From the NCBI RefSeq assembly GCF_006546655.1, contig NZ_VIAQ01000011.1:1-64000 (forward strand): a stretch of 64,000 nt of DNA, written 5' to 3'. Of the stretch, positions 10,134-18,732 are shown one piece after another. Made by a program: the position numbers and the translations under genes. Numbering within the stretch: position 1 is the stretch's first letter; each line of letters begins with the position of its first letter. The DNA comes from Methanolobus vulcani. Its GTDB lineage: Archaea > Halobacteriota > Methanosarcinia > Methanosarcinales > Methanosarcinaceae. The notes under the pieces are model-generated. The model did not search any database and was not told the DNA's origin. It saw only the letters and a list, made by a program, of their open reading frames with translations.

Positions 10134-11423
10134 TTAGATGAACATTCCTTCCGGAAGAACTTCCTCTTTAGTTTCTTTCTTTGACATTACCTTCTGTACA
10201 GACTCAAGGAAATCAGCCATTGTGATCGTTTCTTTGTCAAGCCTTACAGCAAGCATACCTGCTTCCATGGCAATGGCATTCAGATCTGCACCGCTTGCAT
10301 TCTCGGTCAGTTTTGCGAGTTTTCTGTAGTCAAGGTCATCTGCAACAGACATGAAACGAGTGTGAATCTTAAATATATTCGCACGTGCTTCTTCATCCGG
10401 CATTGGTACATTGACTATCCTGTCAAACCTTCCTGGTCTTAGAATTGCAGGGTCAAGAACATCAAGCCTGTTAGTGGCTGCAATAATTCTCACATCACCC
10501 CTGTTATCAAAACCATCCATTTCCGCAAGCAACTGCATGAGTGTCCTCTGGACTTCACGGTCTGCGCCGTTAGTATCATTAAGACGTCTTGAAGCAATTG
10601 CATCCAGTTCATCAATGAAGATGATACTCGGAGATTTTTTCCTTGCCATTTCGAAGAGTTCCCTGACAAGTTTTGAACCGTCACCAATGTATTTCTGTAT
10701 CAGTTCGGAACCTACCACCCTGATGTAAGTAGCTTCGGTCCTGTGTGCAACGGCTTTTGCCAGTAATGTCTTTCCGGTACCGGGCTCACCGTACAGGAGA
10801 ACACCTTTTGGTGGAGTGATACCTATACGCTCAAAAGATTCCGGTTTTGTCAGTGGTAATTCCACAGATTCTATAAGTTCCTGTATCTGAGAATCAAGTC
10901 CACCTATATCTTCGTAGTCCACATCCTGTGACTCTATTACCTCCATTGCTGAAACTGCAGGGTCTTCGCTTGTCGGGATTACTTCCACGATCGCAAGTGT
11001 CTGCTGGTTCAATGCAACTTTTGCACCCGGAACTAAAGATTCTTCACTCAGGTACTGGGATACATTGACCATGAATTGCGGTCCAGTGGAACTTCTGACA
11101 AGCACTTTTTCCTCAGAAATGACATCCATTATAGTTGCCACTACAAGAGGAACCGTTTTCAGACGATCAACTTCCGCCTGCAGTCTGCGCACCTCACGTT
11201 CGTATTTGAGTTTCTGGCTCTCAACAAAACGTTTTTCCGACTCGATCTGGTCGCATTGTTCCTTCAGGAGAGTATTCCTGGACTCTAACTGTCTCATTCG
11301 GTCTAACAGATATTTGGAAAAATCTTCCTCATTATCTGTACCGACATAGTCATAGTCGGCTTTGTTCACAGCGGTAAAATCATACCTGCTATGCTCAAAG
11401 TCACTGTCGCTGGTCTCGCTCAT
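10134..11423 (-). CDS. pan: Proteasome-activating nucleotidase (PAN)
   Basis: 429-residue AAA ATPase that unfolds substrates for the 20S proteasome. In order: N-terminal coiled coil (about 30-75), OB-fold (about 85-150), AAA domain with Walker A GEPGTGKT near residue 212, Walker [12 protein letters not shown], sensor ATNRLD and arginine finger region RPGRFDR. The C-terminus ends in MFI, a variant of the HbYX gate-opening motif with Phe in place of Tyr. Start supported by GGAGGCAC. Divergent from the aMBF1 gene, as often found in methanogens. Confidence 0.95.
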   Translation of the reverse strand: MSETSDSDFEHSRYDFTAVNKADYDYVGTDNEEDFSKYLLDRMRQLESRNTLLKEQCDQIESEKRFVESQKLKYEREVRRLQAEVDRLKTVPLVVATIMDVISEEKVLVRSSTGPQFMVNVSQYLSEESLVPGAKVALNQQTLAIVEVIPTSEDPAVSAMEVIESQDVDYEDIGGLDSQIQELIESVELPLTKPESFERIGITPPKGVLLYGEPGTGKTLLAKAVAHRTEATYIRVVGSELIQKYIGDGSKLVRELFEMARKKSPSIIFIDELDAIASRRLNDTNGADREVQRTLMQLLAEMDGFDNRGDVRIIAATNRLDVLDPAILRPGRFDRIVNVPMPDEEARANIFKIHTRFMSVADDLDYRKLAKLTENASGADLNAIAMEAGMLAVRLDKETITMADFLESVQKVMSKKETKEEVLPEGMFI

Positions 11424-11506
11424 GTGCCTCCGAATACTATTTAAGTGCGAACGGTATATAGCCCTTTCGTAAAGATGATAGTAGACACTTTATGAGTTGA
11501 AGATCT

Positions 11507-11998
11507 ATGCAGTGTGAAATATGTGGCGCCGAGATCAGAGGCGGTTCTTTTAAAGTTAATATTGACGGTAGTGAACTTACAGTATGTGGAAGATGTTCAC
11601 AATATGGAACTGCAGCAGGAAAGCGCAGTCCAGTGTCCAAGAAAATTGCACCTGTAAGCCGTAGGCCAGCTTCTGCAACAGGAAGCAGCAGACCAAAAAG
11701 GAAAGCCTCTGGAATGATTGTTGACGAACTTGTAGATGAATACGGACATGCAATAAAAGAAGCAAGAGAGAGAAAAAAGTGGTCACATGACCAGCTTGCT
11801 TCCAAGATAAAGGAAAAGGCAACACTTATCAAAAAGATAGAACGTGAAGAGATCGTACCTGAGGACGATGTTCGTCAGAAGATAGAGAAAGCACTCGATA
11901 TCAAGCTCACGGAAAGAACCGGAGATAATGATTGGAGTGGTGAAAGACTTAACCGTGGAACAACTCTTGGGGACATAGTGACCATCAAGAGAAAATAA
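11507..11998 (+). CDS. Archaeal multiprotein bridging factor aMBF1
   Basis: 163 residues: an N-terminal zinc ribbon (MQCEICGAEIRGG, second pair CGRC), a basic linker (residues 42-70), and a C-terminal XRE-type helix-turn-helix (around residues 80-135: IKEARERKKWSHDQLASKIKE). This layout is the archaeal MBF1 family, which has been linked to ribosome association and gene control. Divergently transcribed from pan. Confidence 0.9.
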   Translation: MQCEICGAEIRGGSFKVNIDGSELTVCGRCSQYGTAAGKRSPVSKKIAPVSRRPASATGSSRPKRKASGMIVDELVDEYGHAIKEARERKKWSHDQLASKIKEKATLIKKIEREEIVPEDDVRQKIEKALDIKLTERTGDNDWSGERLNRGTTLGDIVTIKRK

Positions 11999-12024
11999 AT
12001 TATTGAAATTACCAGAGTGATAAA

Positions 12025-12840
12025 ATGAGCCTTGAAGGTAAAAAACTCGGATTTATCGGAACCGGAAAAATGGGCAGTGCATTAATTAAAGGAATATGCA
12101 ATGCAGGTCTTTTTTCCCCATCCAACGTATATGCAAGTGATCTCTACGAGCCATCCCTTGATGAACTTAAACAGAATGTAGGGATTAACGTATCTACAGA
12201 CAATATAGATACTGTAAATAATTCAGACATTATTGTACTTGCAATAAAACCACAGATTATCAAGAAGGTTATTGCGGGTATAAAAGATGACATCGATTCT
12301 GACAAACTAGTAATTTCCATTGCAGCCGGTGTCAAAATTGCAGATATTGAAAGCGAATTCAATGATGGAACCAGAGTCATAAGAGTTATGCCAAACATTG
12401 CAGCAACTGTTGCTGAAGCTGCTTCTGCTATAACCCAGGGAAGCAATGCATCAAAAGAAGATGCAGAGGATGCTCTGGAGATATTTGGTGCAGTTGGAAG
12501 TGCCATTCAGGTTACTGAGAACCTCATGGATGCAGTAACAGGACTCTCCGGTAGCGGACCTGCATATATCTTCCCGGTTATTGAAGCAATGGCAGATGGC
12601 GCGGTGTATGAAGGACTTGACAGGAAGAGTGCACTCGTACTTGCAGCCCAGACCATCCTTGGTGCTGCAAAAATGGCACTTGAAACTGAAACTCATCCGG
12701 GTGAACTGAAGGATATGGTTACATCTCCTGCAGGAACAACCATCAGAGGAATTAAAGTTCTTGAAGAATACGGAATCAGATCTGCCTTCATGCAGGCTGT
12801 TATTGAATCCTCAAAACGTTCCAAAGAACTTGGAAAATAA
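12025..12840 (+). CDS. proC: Pyrroline-5-carboxylate reductase
   Basis: 271 residues. Last step of proline synthesis, NAD(P)H-dependent. N-terminal Rossmann motif GFIGTGKMGSALIKG, middle motif RVMPNIAA, and the C-terminal family signature DMVTSPAGTTIRGIKVLEE. Full length. GTGAT precedes the ATG. It begins 26 bp after aMBF1 and may be in the same transcript. Confidence 0.95.
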   Translation: MSLEGKKLGFIGTGKMGSALIKGICNAGLFSPSNVYASDLYEPSLDELKQNVGINVSTDNIDTVNNSDIIVLAIKPQIIKKVIAGIKDDIDSDKLVISIAAGVKIADIESEFNDGTRVIRVMPNIAATVAEAASAITQGSNASKEDAEDALEIFGAVGSAIQVTENLMDAVTGLSGSGPAYIFPVIEAMADGAVYEGLDRKSALVLAAQTILGAAKMALETETHPGELKDMVTSPAGTTIRGIKVLEEYGIRSAFMQAVIESSKRSKELGK

Positions 12841-12885
12841 TATACACCTCGAAAATATTAATGTGTAATATCATTTTAGTTCTGT

Positions 12886-12972
12886 ATTTCCTAGAATGGA
12901 AAGGTTTATTACTGTAAAAAGTTAAGATTATACCTATACTAGGAAATCCAGGCATTAGGTGCGGGAGCCTAA
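12886..12972 (+). other. Inverted repeats in the leader of the DUF356 gene
   Basis: A perfect 9-bp inverted repeat, ATTTCCTAG (12886-12894) and CTAGGAAAT (12939-12947), is followed by a short hairpin TTAGG/CCTAA (12955-12959/12968-12972). They occupy the gap between proC and the DUF356 gene. Could be a structured leader, a terminator for proC, or an operator pair. No U-run follows the large repeat. Confidence 0.3.
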
Positions 12973-13028
12973 AACACGTAAACCACGAGATATACATATG
13001 AAAAAATTACACATGGGGGTTTTCTGGA

Positions 13029-13397
13029 ATGGGGATTGGAGTTAAATCTTTTGCTGTAATCAGGGGTGACAATGCCGACAAAGTCAATGTTGCATTACAT
13101 GATCTCGAGCATTACGGAAGAATGAAGTTTGTGTCAAAACCGAAAAGAATAGAACCTGTTTATGCGGATAATCTTCTGGTTAGTGTTGCAGGAGTAACAC
13201 TTAAAGCCAGATGCAATTCTGCTGCACTTGTAGAACTTGATAATAATGCAGGTGCTGCAATCAGTAAATTAAGGAAGATACATCCTCCTGCCCATGTAGT
13301 TATAGTTAGTCCAAGACATGATGTTTATGACGAGCTAATGGACAAATCTGAACTATATCCGGAATTTGAGCGTAGTTTTGAACCCCAACACCACTAA
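13029..13397 (+). CDS. DUF356 family protein
   Basis: 122 residues, most like the small methanogen family DUF356 (FAVIRGDNADKVNVALHDLEHYG at the start, HPPAHVVIVSPRHDVY near the end). Function unknown; the fold looks alpha/beta without membrane segments. GGGGGT lies about 8 nt before the ATG. Converges on the Toprim gene. Family assignment is from memory of the pattern and is moderate. Confidence 0.6.
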   Translation: MGIGVKSFAVIRGDNADKVNVALHDLEHYGRMKFVSKPKRIEPVYADNLLVSVAGVTLKARCNSAALVELDNNAGAAISKLRKIHPPAHVVIVSPRHDVYDELMDKSELYPEFERSFEPQHH

Positions 13398-13412
13398 AAA
13401 AGTGTACTGTAA

Positions 13413-13880
13413 TTAAAAATAATCGGTTTCATCCGTACCTTTGGTTATCTGTTTTAGTTTTTCAACGTAACCCGGCAGGCTTTCGATATCTTTTATGTCT
13501 TTTTGTACAAGGGAAATGATAAGTTCTCTAATTCTCGTATCCGGATTTACCCCAAGTGAATGTAAATTCCCTACAAGTTTATCAACAAGTATGTTGCCTC
13601 TACGATCCCAGTCAGTAAGAATCACTATTTGCTTCCCGGTCTTTTTAAGATCCTCGCAGAAATTGACAAGAGAATGATGCGTAGCCAGCCGGAAATCGCC
13701 ATGAATACCAAGAGACTTTAATGCAATTACATCCCTTTTTCCTTCCACGACAATAATTGAACCCTGGTCCACAAAATCTTGCAACTCACCAAGTAATTTG
13801 TCCATTAGTTCCATCCTTTTTTCATATACGATCAAAGGAGCTTTCAAATATCTTTTTGAGCCGGGTTTTCGTGGTCGCAT
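13413..13880 (-). CDS. Toprim domain protein (UPF0292-like)
   Basis: 155 residues. Toprim signatures are clear: the acidic VVEGKRDVIAL (catalytic Glu) near residue 47 and the DxD motif in LTDWDRRG near residue 90. Similar stand-alone Toprim proteins are found across archaea (UPF0292) and are thought to act on nucleic acid, possibly in RNA maturation or primase-like roles, without proof. The ATG at 13880 is preferred over 13907 because CAGGAT lies upstream and the N-terminus then reads MRPRKPG. Confidence 0.75.
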   Translation of the reverse strand: MRPRKPGSKRYLKAPLIVYEKRMELMDKLLGELQDFVDQGSIIVVEGKRDVIALKSLGIHGDFRLATHHSLVNFCEDLKKTGKQIVILTDWDRRGNILVDKLVGNLHSLGVNPDTRIRELIISLVQKDIKDIESLPGYVEKLKQITKGTDETDYF

Positions 13881-13987
13881 GACAATTATCCTGAATAAGA
13901 AGGTCACGTTTATTGGTCAATTATGAACGTGAATTGCATTTCATTTGATTAAAGAATAACCTTTCAATGCATGAAACAAAATTGATT

Positions 13988-14096
13988 TTAAAAAGAGATA
14001 CTATTACAAGTAATACCTGTCGCAATCAAAAGCAAACATTTTGGGATTGGGAGGGAATCGTTGCGACAGGATTTGATTAATTTACTTGTAATAGCG
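13988..14096 (-). ncRNA. Candidate structured small RNA with C-rich loop
   Basis: Two nested perfect helices: 13 bp (14082-14094 with 14001-14013) and 10 bp (14061-14070 with 14016-14025), joined by an asymmetric internal loop of 11 and 2 nt. On the minus strand the outer stem is followed by a T-run (about 13990-13994), as for a terminator, so the minus strand is favoured. The 35-nt apical loop holds CCCTCCC (14049-14055 complement), able to pair with Shine-Dalgarno sequences. No strong TATA box is seen. No known family recognised. Confidence 0.5.
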
Positions 14097-14263
14097 AACG
14101 AATTGATCAAACTGTTCATAGTAGTATGCTCTATCTACCAGGTTTTCGAAATATTCATCCATGTATTTCACCTCAGATACTAGATTGTCTTCTGCATATA
14201 TTAAGAGAAGGCAAGCGAGGTGAAAGTATTAAGATAGGCAAAAATATGACAGAAACGACAATA

Positions 14264-14590
14264 TTAAACAACATCATCAGGCAGTTTTTCTCTAAGAACT
14301 GTTATGATATGGAAATAATCAGCATTCTGCAAAAGAAGAGATTTTTTGGAGTTATGCATCCCATTTACAAAAGATACATCAGAACTACGCAATCCAAACA
14401 AGTCTGCAAGAGCAGAAACCAGTTGCTCATTGGCCTTGCCTTTCTGAGCATTCTGAGATAAACGTACCTCGATACGTTTTCTCCATAGATTATAACCGCT
14501 TGGCACACAGAGAACCTTTGAGCCGGGTGTTACCTCAATATCAATAATAACCCCGGAATCTACTTCTTTTAATGCATCCTCAAAAGTCAT
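14264..14590 (-). CDS. DUF167 (YggU/UPF0235) family protein
   Basis: 108 residues. Family hallmarks: VTPGSKVL near residue 20, then SQNAQKGKANEQLVSALADLFG and the KSLLLQ-type end. Small conserved alpha/beta protein of unknown biochemical role, present in bacteria, archaea and eukaryotes. The ATG at 14590 gives the family's normal N-terminus; ten upstream codons are atypical. It lies directly downstream of the candidate RNA at 14646-14836 on the same strand. Confidence 0.85.
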   Translation of the reverse strand: MTFEDALKEVDSGVIIDIEVTPGSKVLCVPSGYNLWRKRIEVRLSQNAQKGKANEQLVSALADLFGLRSSDVSFVNGMHNSKKSLLLQNADYFHIITVLREKLPDDVV

Positions 14591-14645
14591 TGTACCAATT
14601 TTCCATATTCCAGATAACATCGAACGAACAAAACAAATGATTGTA

Positions 14646-14836
14646 TGAAAAGAAGGATAATGCTGTCGTCTGACGCACTAACTCCGGGAGATCATCCTAT
14701 TGGAATTTCCGCTGTCCTTCCCAGTTTCCCTCGTGACAGGCTTTATCGCACTATCCAATGTAGCGTATTGAGGTTGTCTGTACAATCACAGATAGGCTCT
14801 GCCATGCTCTCATGCAAGGACCTAACAATACGCATG
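14646..14836 (-). ncRNA. Candidate ~190-nt structured non-coding RNA
   Basis: Read on the minus strand. Domain 1 is closed by an 8-bp helix (14826-14833 with 14763-14770) continued by 4 bp (14820-14823 with 14771-14774), enclosing two hairpins (14811-14816/14800-14806 and 14788-14792/14777-14781). Domain 2 is closed by a 9-bp helix with one G-U pair (14748-14756 with 14655-14663) and contains a CTGTC/GACAG stem (14735-14739/14712-14716). A T-rich stretch follows the last helix, and a TATA box sits about 26 nt before the first. Not recognised as RNase P, SRP RNA or a known riboswitch. It could also be a leader of the DUF167 gene. Confidence 0.6.
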
Positions 14837-14856
14837 TTTACCTACTACAGGAGAGA

Positions 14857-14864
14857 CATATAAA
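14857..14864 (-). promoter_or_regulatory. TATA box of the 14646-14836 RNA
   Basis: TTTATATG on the minus strand, centred about 26 nt upstream of the first base of the closing helix (14833-14836), the usual archaeal TATA to start distance. Confidence 0.55.
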
Positions 14865-14946
14865 TATAGCGTCTAAAAAAAGCCTAAAAGGTAAACTGGA
14901 AACATATACTTGATAAGTGCTTATAAAGGATTAAAGCAATTAATGA

Positions 14947-16053
14947 ATGTTCATGTCATGGGAACAGACAATATCCGGGAAAATAATATACGGACCTGAA
15001 GCAGAGGTCATTGAAGGTTATATTGTAGTAGAGGACGGCATCATTAAGGAAGTGCATGAGAAAAAAAATGATTCACAAATAATCATTGCTCCCTGTTTTG
15101 TAAATGCACACACCCATATAGGTGATTCTGTCTGCAAGGACCCTGTTCTTGGTGAAACCGTTGGACACTATGTCAAAAGAGATCTGGACCAGCTTGTTAA
15201 ACCACCTGAAGGTCTAAAACATCGCATACTGAACAGCACTCCACGTGATGAAATGATTGAGGCCATGAAAAGCTCGATCAGTGACATGAATTACACAGGT
15301 ACCTGCGCTTTTGCAGATTTCAGAGAAGGTGGAGTTAATGGGATCAGTGTTCTCAAAGAAGCCCTTAGTTCATCAGAAATAGAAGAAAGAATATTTGCCA
15401 GGCCACTGCAAACAGGAGATACGGACAAACTCTGTGCTGAATTGGATGAGATTCTGGTAAATGCCGATGGACTTGGAATGAGTGGCGCTAATGATGTGGA
15501 TATGAGCGTACTTGAGACTGCAAGAGAGAAAACAAAAAAATATGGTGCAACATTTGCGATACATTCCGGAGAGAATGACAAAAGTGACATTGACAAGGCA
15601 TTATCACTTGATCCTGATATATTGATCCACTTGACACATGCAGAACTGTCTGACCTAAAAAAGGTTGCAGAGGAAAGCATACCCATAGTAGTTTGTCCGC
15701 GATCTAATTTTATCACTGGTGTTGGAATGGCACCTATTGCAAAAATGCTGGACGAAGGCATTAAAGTGGCAGTCGGAACCGATAATGTAATGCTTAATTC
15801 GGTAAACATGTTCTCTGAGATGGAGATTTTATCTAAAATTTTTGGCATAGAGGACAGACAAGTATTTATGATGTGTACGCTTATGGGAGCAACAATATTA
15901 GGGCTTGAGAACACCGGTTCTATTCTGGAAGGAAATAAAGCCAAAATAATGATCATTAACGGTAATTCGAGCAATCTTGCTGGCACAAGGGAAGTAATCA
16001 GCGGGATTGTAAGAAGAGCGCGACCTGATGACATACTATCTGTAATAATTTAA
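14947..16053 (+). CDS. Amidohydrolase superfamily protein
   Basis: 368 residues, metal-dependent hydrolase. Visible sites: N-terminal beta domain, HxH metal motif in VNAHTHIGDS near residue 55, a later His in AIHSGEND, LTHAEL, and the catalytic Asp in VGTDNVMLN. This is the cytosine deaminase/chlorohydrolase-like branch, so a deaminase acting on a purine, pyrimidine or pterin-like compound is likely, but the substrate cannot be read from sequence. A TATA-like TTATAAAG lies at about 14921. Followed 30 bp later by the UspA gene. Confidence 0.8.
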   Translation: MFMSWEQTISGKIIYGPEAEVIEGYIVVEDGIIKEVHEKKNDSQIIIAPCFVNAHTHIGDSVCKDPVLGETVGHYVKRDLDQLVKPPEGLKHRILNSTPRDEMIEAMKSSISDMNYTGTCAFADFREGGVNGISVLKEALSSSEIEERIFARPLQTGDTDKLCAELDEILVNADGLGMSGANDVDMSVLETAREKTKKYGATFAIHSGENDKSDIDKALSLDPDILIHLTHAELSDLKKVAEESIPIVVCPRSNFITGVGMAPIAKMLDEGIKVAVGTDNVMLNSVNMFSEMEILSKIFGIEDRQVFMMCTLMGATILGLENTGSILEGNKAKIMIINGNSSNLAGTREVISGIVRRARPDDILSVII

Positions 16054-16083
16054 ACAGGGATATAGTTACTAAGGAGAGGGACA

Positions 16084-16542
16084 ATGACAAGTACTCTGTA
16101 TAAAAATATATTTATTGCAACCGATGGATCCAAACAAAATGAAAAAGCTGTTATTCACGGCATAGAACTTGCTAAAATGAGTGGTGCTAAACTATATGCA
16201 GGATATGTTGTTGATACTGCGGCTTTTACATCAATACCCATGGATGCCGGTTGGGAAATGATGTATGAACTTCTGGAAAAAGAAGCAAACGGAGCTACTG
16301 ATACAGTTGAAGAATTGGCAAAGAAAGAAGGCATCACCTTTGAATCCGTTGTTCTGGAAGGCAATCCAAGTCATGAGATCATCGAGTTTGCCGACAATAA
16401 CAATATTGACCTCATAGTAATGGGAACTCTCGGAAAAACAGGAATTGATAGATTCCTGCTTGGAAGTGTGGCCGAAAAGGTAACAAGAAACTCAAAAGTA
16501 CCTGTACTTGTAGTACGAGGTGACTCTGAAGAGGAAAAGTAA
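16084..16542 (+). CDS. Universal stress protein (UspA family)
   Basis: 152 residues. Carries the ATP-binding pattern G-2x-G-9x-GS as GTLGKTGIDRFLLGS near residues 118-132, so it is of the nucleotide-binding type, and ends VPVLVVRG. Cytoplasmic dimer expected. AGGAGAGG precedes the ATG. Stands 11 bp before the four-CBS protein, which suggests a shared energy-sensing role. Confidence 0.92.
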   Translation: MTSTLYKNIFIATDGSKQNEKAVIHGIELAKMSGAKLYAGYVVDTAAFTSIPMDAGWEMMYELLEKEANGATDTVEELAKKEGITFESVVLEGNPSHEIIEFADNNNIDLIVMGTLGKTGIDRFLLGSVAEKVTRNSKVPVLVVRGDSEEEK

Positions 16543-16553
16543 GGAGTTTCACC

Positions 16554-17405
16554 ATGCCAAAAAACATCAAAGTCTCCAGTATAATGAGAACAGAAGTTGC
16601 ATATGCAACCCTTCCGGGATCAAGAGATGAAGTTCATACCTTGCTCAAAGAGAAAAGAGTATCTGGTGTACCAGTATTAAAAGATGGAAAGATTGTAGGT
16701 GTTGTGAGCAGAGCTAACCTTTTGAGAAATCCGGAAGAAGAACAGCTTGCGCTTTTAATGACCCGCAACCCAATAACAATAGATCCTGACAAAAGTATTG
16801 TTGATGCTGCAAAGATACTTCTGGAACACAATATCAGAAGACTTCCTGTTGTAAAGGATGAAAAACTTGTAGGTATCATATCTGTTGCTGACATTGTTGC
16901 ATCCATTGCAGAACTCAACTTAACTGATCATGTTGGACAATTCATGAACACAACTGTTGTCCCAATCTGGACTGACACGCCTCTAAATGTTGCTGCAAGA
17001 GTAATGGAACTTGCAAAAGCAAAGGCTGCTCCTGTAATAGACAACAACCTTGAAGTCGTAGGTATTCTCACTGATCGTGATGTCATAAGTGCAAGTGTCA
17101 TAGAGGATTCCGTTGAGATGTCAGACATGTCCGCAGGATCAGATGACGATGAATGGACATGGGAATCCATGAGAGACACTATGAGTATTTACTACAGCGT
17201 TTCAAGAGTTAAAGTACCTGACATACCAGTAAAGGAAGTAATGGTCAGTGACCTTGTAAAAGCTGCATACATATCAGGTGTCAGCGAATGTGCATTGAAG
17301 ATGAAGAGGAACAAGATTGATCAGATTCCAGTCGTCAATGCAAACCAGAAATTCCTGGGACTTCTGCGTGACCGCTACCTCATGAAAGCTATCGTTGAAA
17401 ACTAA
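16554..17405 (+). CDS. Four-CBS-domain protein
   Basis: 283 residues made of two Bateman modules. CBS 1 begins at KVSSIMRTEV, CBS 2 at LMTRNPITID, CBS 3 at FMNTTVVPIWTD and CBS 4 at VKEVMVSDLV. An acidic linker (around residues 185-205, SAGSDDDEWTWE) separates CBS 3 and 4. CBS pairs bind adenosine nucleotides and act as energy sensors. No enzyme domain is attached, so it probably regulates a partner. Operonic with uspA. Confidence 0.9.
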   Translation: MPKNIKVSSIMRTEVAYATLPGSRDEVHTLLKEKRVSGVPVLKDGKIVGVVSRANLLRNPEEEQLALLMTRNPITIDPDKSIVDAAKILLEHNIRRLPVVKDEKLVGIISVADIVASIAELNLTDHVGQFMNTTVVPIWTDTPLNVAARVMELAKAKAAPVIDNNLEVVGILTDRDVISASVIEDSVEMSDMSAGSDDDEWTWESMRDTMSIYYSVSRVKVPDIPVKEVMVSDLVKAAYISGVSECALKMKRNKIDQIPVVNANQKFLGLLRDRYLMKAIVEN

Positions 17406-17456
17406 TTATTTTATGGGTAGCAATACCCAGATAATCTTTTTTTAATAGTGATTCCA

Positions 17457-18146
17457 ATGGAACGCCCATTTACATTTATAAATTCGGCAATGTCTGCCGA
17501 CGGCAAGATTTCCACAAAAGAAAGAAAGCAAGTAAGGATTTCAGGCCAGATCGATTTCAACCGCATGGATAAGTTGCGTGCAGGATCTGATGCTGTGATG
17601 GTGGGCATTGGAACAGTACTCGCCGATGATCCAAGTCTGACAGTGAAATCTGCTGAACTCAAAGAAGAAAGGATTGCAGCAGGTAAGGATGAGAATCCTG
17701 CAAGGGTTGTTGTTGACAGCAAAGCAAGGACACCTGTTGATGCTGACATATTTAAAAAAGGCGAAGGAAAACGTATCATATTGATTTCAGAATCCGCTCC
17801 AGCAGATAAAGTAGCACTTCTGAAAAAGCAGGCAACAATTGTTGTTGCAGGAAAAGATAGCGTAGACCTTAAACAAGCAATGTCAGAGCTCAAAACCCAG
17901 GGAATTGACCGCCTGATGGTTGAAGGCGGTGCAACACTCAACTGGGGAATGATATCAAACGGGCTTGTTGATGAGATATACACTTTTCTTGGAAACCTGA
18001 TAATTGGCGGAAAGACCGCACCTACCTTTACGGATGGTGAAGGTTTTAGCGAGAAAGAGATACAGAAACTCGAGCTTATTGATGCTGATAAAATGGAAGA
18101 TGGAATTCTTATTAAGTGGAAAGTTCTTGCTAATTCAAAGCAATGA
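17457..18146 (+). CDS. arfC: 2,5-diamino-6-ribosylamino-pyrimidinone 5'-phosphate reductase
   Basis: 229 residues, RibD C-terminal (dihydrofolate-reductase-like) family. In archaea this enzyme reduces the ribosyl side chain in riboflavin synthesis, which also feeds FAD and coenzyme F420. N-terminus RPFTFINSAMSADGKIST and the motif MVGIGTVLADDPSLT are diagnostic; MVEGGATLNWGMISNGLVDE closes the fold. The ATG at 17457 is chosen because GTGAT lies just upstream (the in-frame GTG at 17448 is part of it). Confidence 0.88.
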   Translation: MERPFTFINSAMSADGKISTKERKQVRISGQIDFNRMDKLRAGSDAVMVGIGTVLADDPSLTVKSAELKEERIAAGKDENPARVVVDSKARTPVDADIFKKGEGKRIILISESAPADKVALLKKQATIVVAGKDSVDLKQAMSELKTQGIDRLMVEGGATLNWGMISNGLVDEIYTFLGNLIIGGKTAPTFTDGEGFSEKEIQKLELIDADKMEDGILIKWKVLANSKQ

Positions 18147-18249
18147 TACTTTCTTTTTTTGAAACATGGTTTTGTGTGCTATTGCCATATCCCTACACAA
18201 AAGTATAAATCATTATAGTTTAAATATAAACCAGACAAAAGGTGATATC

Positions 18250-18732
18250 ATGAATAAATTAGTCCTGCCAGTAATTGTTGTAATTTCAGTCTTATTTATA
18301 GTCGCAGGAATGACAGGCGACAATAAGGAAGCAATGGAGAACAGTGCGATAATAGAGATTACAAGCGCACAAGAACTTAACACCTTAGTATCACAGGGGC
18401 CAGTCCTTATTGAAATTGGAGCAGACTGGTGTCCTGCCTGCAGCTCACAAAAACCTATTATGGCAGAGATATCACTGGAATATGAAGGCAAAGCATCTGT
18501 AGTATATCTTAACTCAGACAGGGCAAGCGCACTTGCTGCCAGTTTTAATATATATTCTATCCCAGACTCGTTTGTCATCGTTGAAAACAATGAGGATGGC
18601 TACGTTTACATGGGAACAGATGGCCAGGTTACAACAGACAGGAATTATGCAAGATACATCGGTCTGACCACTAAAAACAAGTTTACAGAATTGCTTGATA
18701 ACGCAATTGAATACAGGAAATCAGCTGATTAA
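18250..18732 (+). CDS. Membrane-anchored thioredoxin-like protein
   Basis: 160 residues: an N-terminal membrane anchor or signal (MNKLVLPVIVVISVLFIVAG) and a thioredoxin fold with active site WCPAC near residue 60 and the cis-Pro loop IYSIPDSFV. The fold should face the outside of the cell. GGTGATATC directly precedes the ATG. Its stop overlaps the start region of ccdA, so the two form a pair that delivers reductant across the membrane, probably to apocytochrome c or other external thiols. Confidence 0.85.
   Translation: MNKLVLPVIVVISVLFIVAGMTGDNKEAMENSAIIEITSAQELNTLVSQGPVLIEIGADWCPACSSQKPIMAEISLEYEGKASVVYLNSDRASALAASFNIYSIPDSFVIVENNEDGYVYMGTDGQVTTDRNYARYIGLTTKNKFTELLDNAIEYRKSAD

Noticed and set aside
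14001-14094. A small transposable element (terminal inverted repeats)
   Set aside because: No target-site duplication is visible and the inner helix plus T-run fits an RNA better.
14126-14461. A 111-codon plus-strand open frame
   Set aside because: Mostly antisense to the well-supported DUF167 gene, with ordinary shadow-frame composition.
14646-14836. RNase P RNA, SRP RNA or cobalamin riboswitch identity for the structured RNA
   Set aside because: The conserved sequence blocks I know for these RNAs are not present and the fold order differs.
14645-14863. A 72-codon plus-strand open frame starting MKRRIMLSSD
   Set aside because: No ribosome-binding site or family likeness; it covers the minus-strand structured RNA, whose helices and TATA box explain the sequence better.
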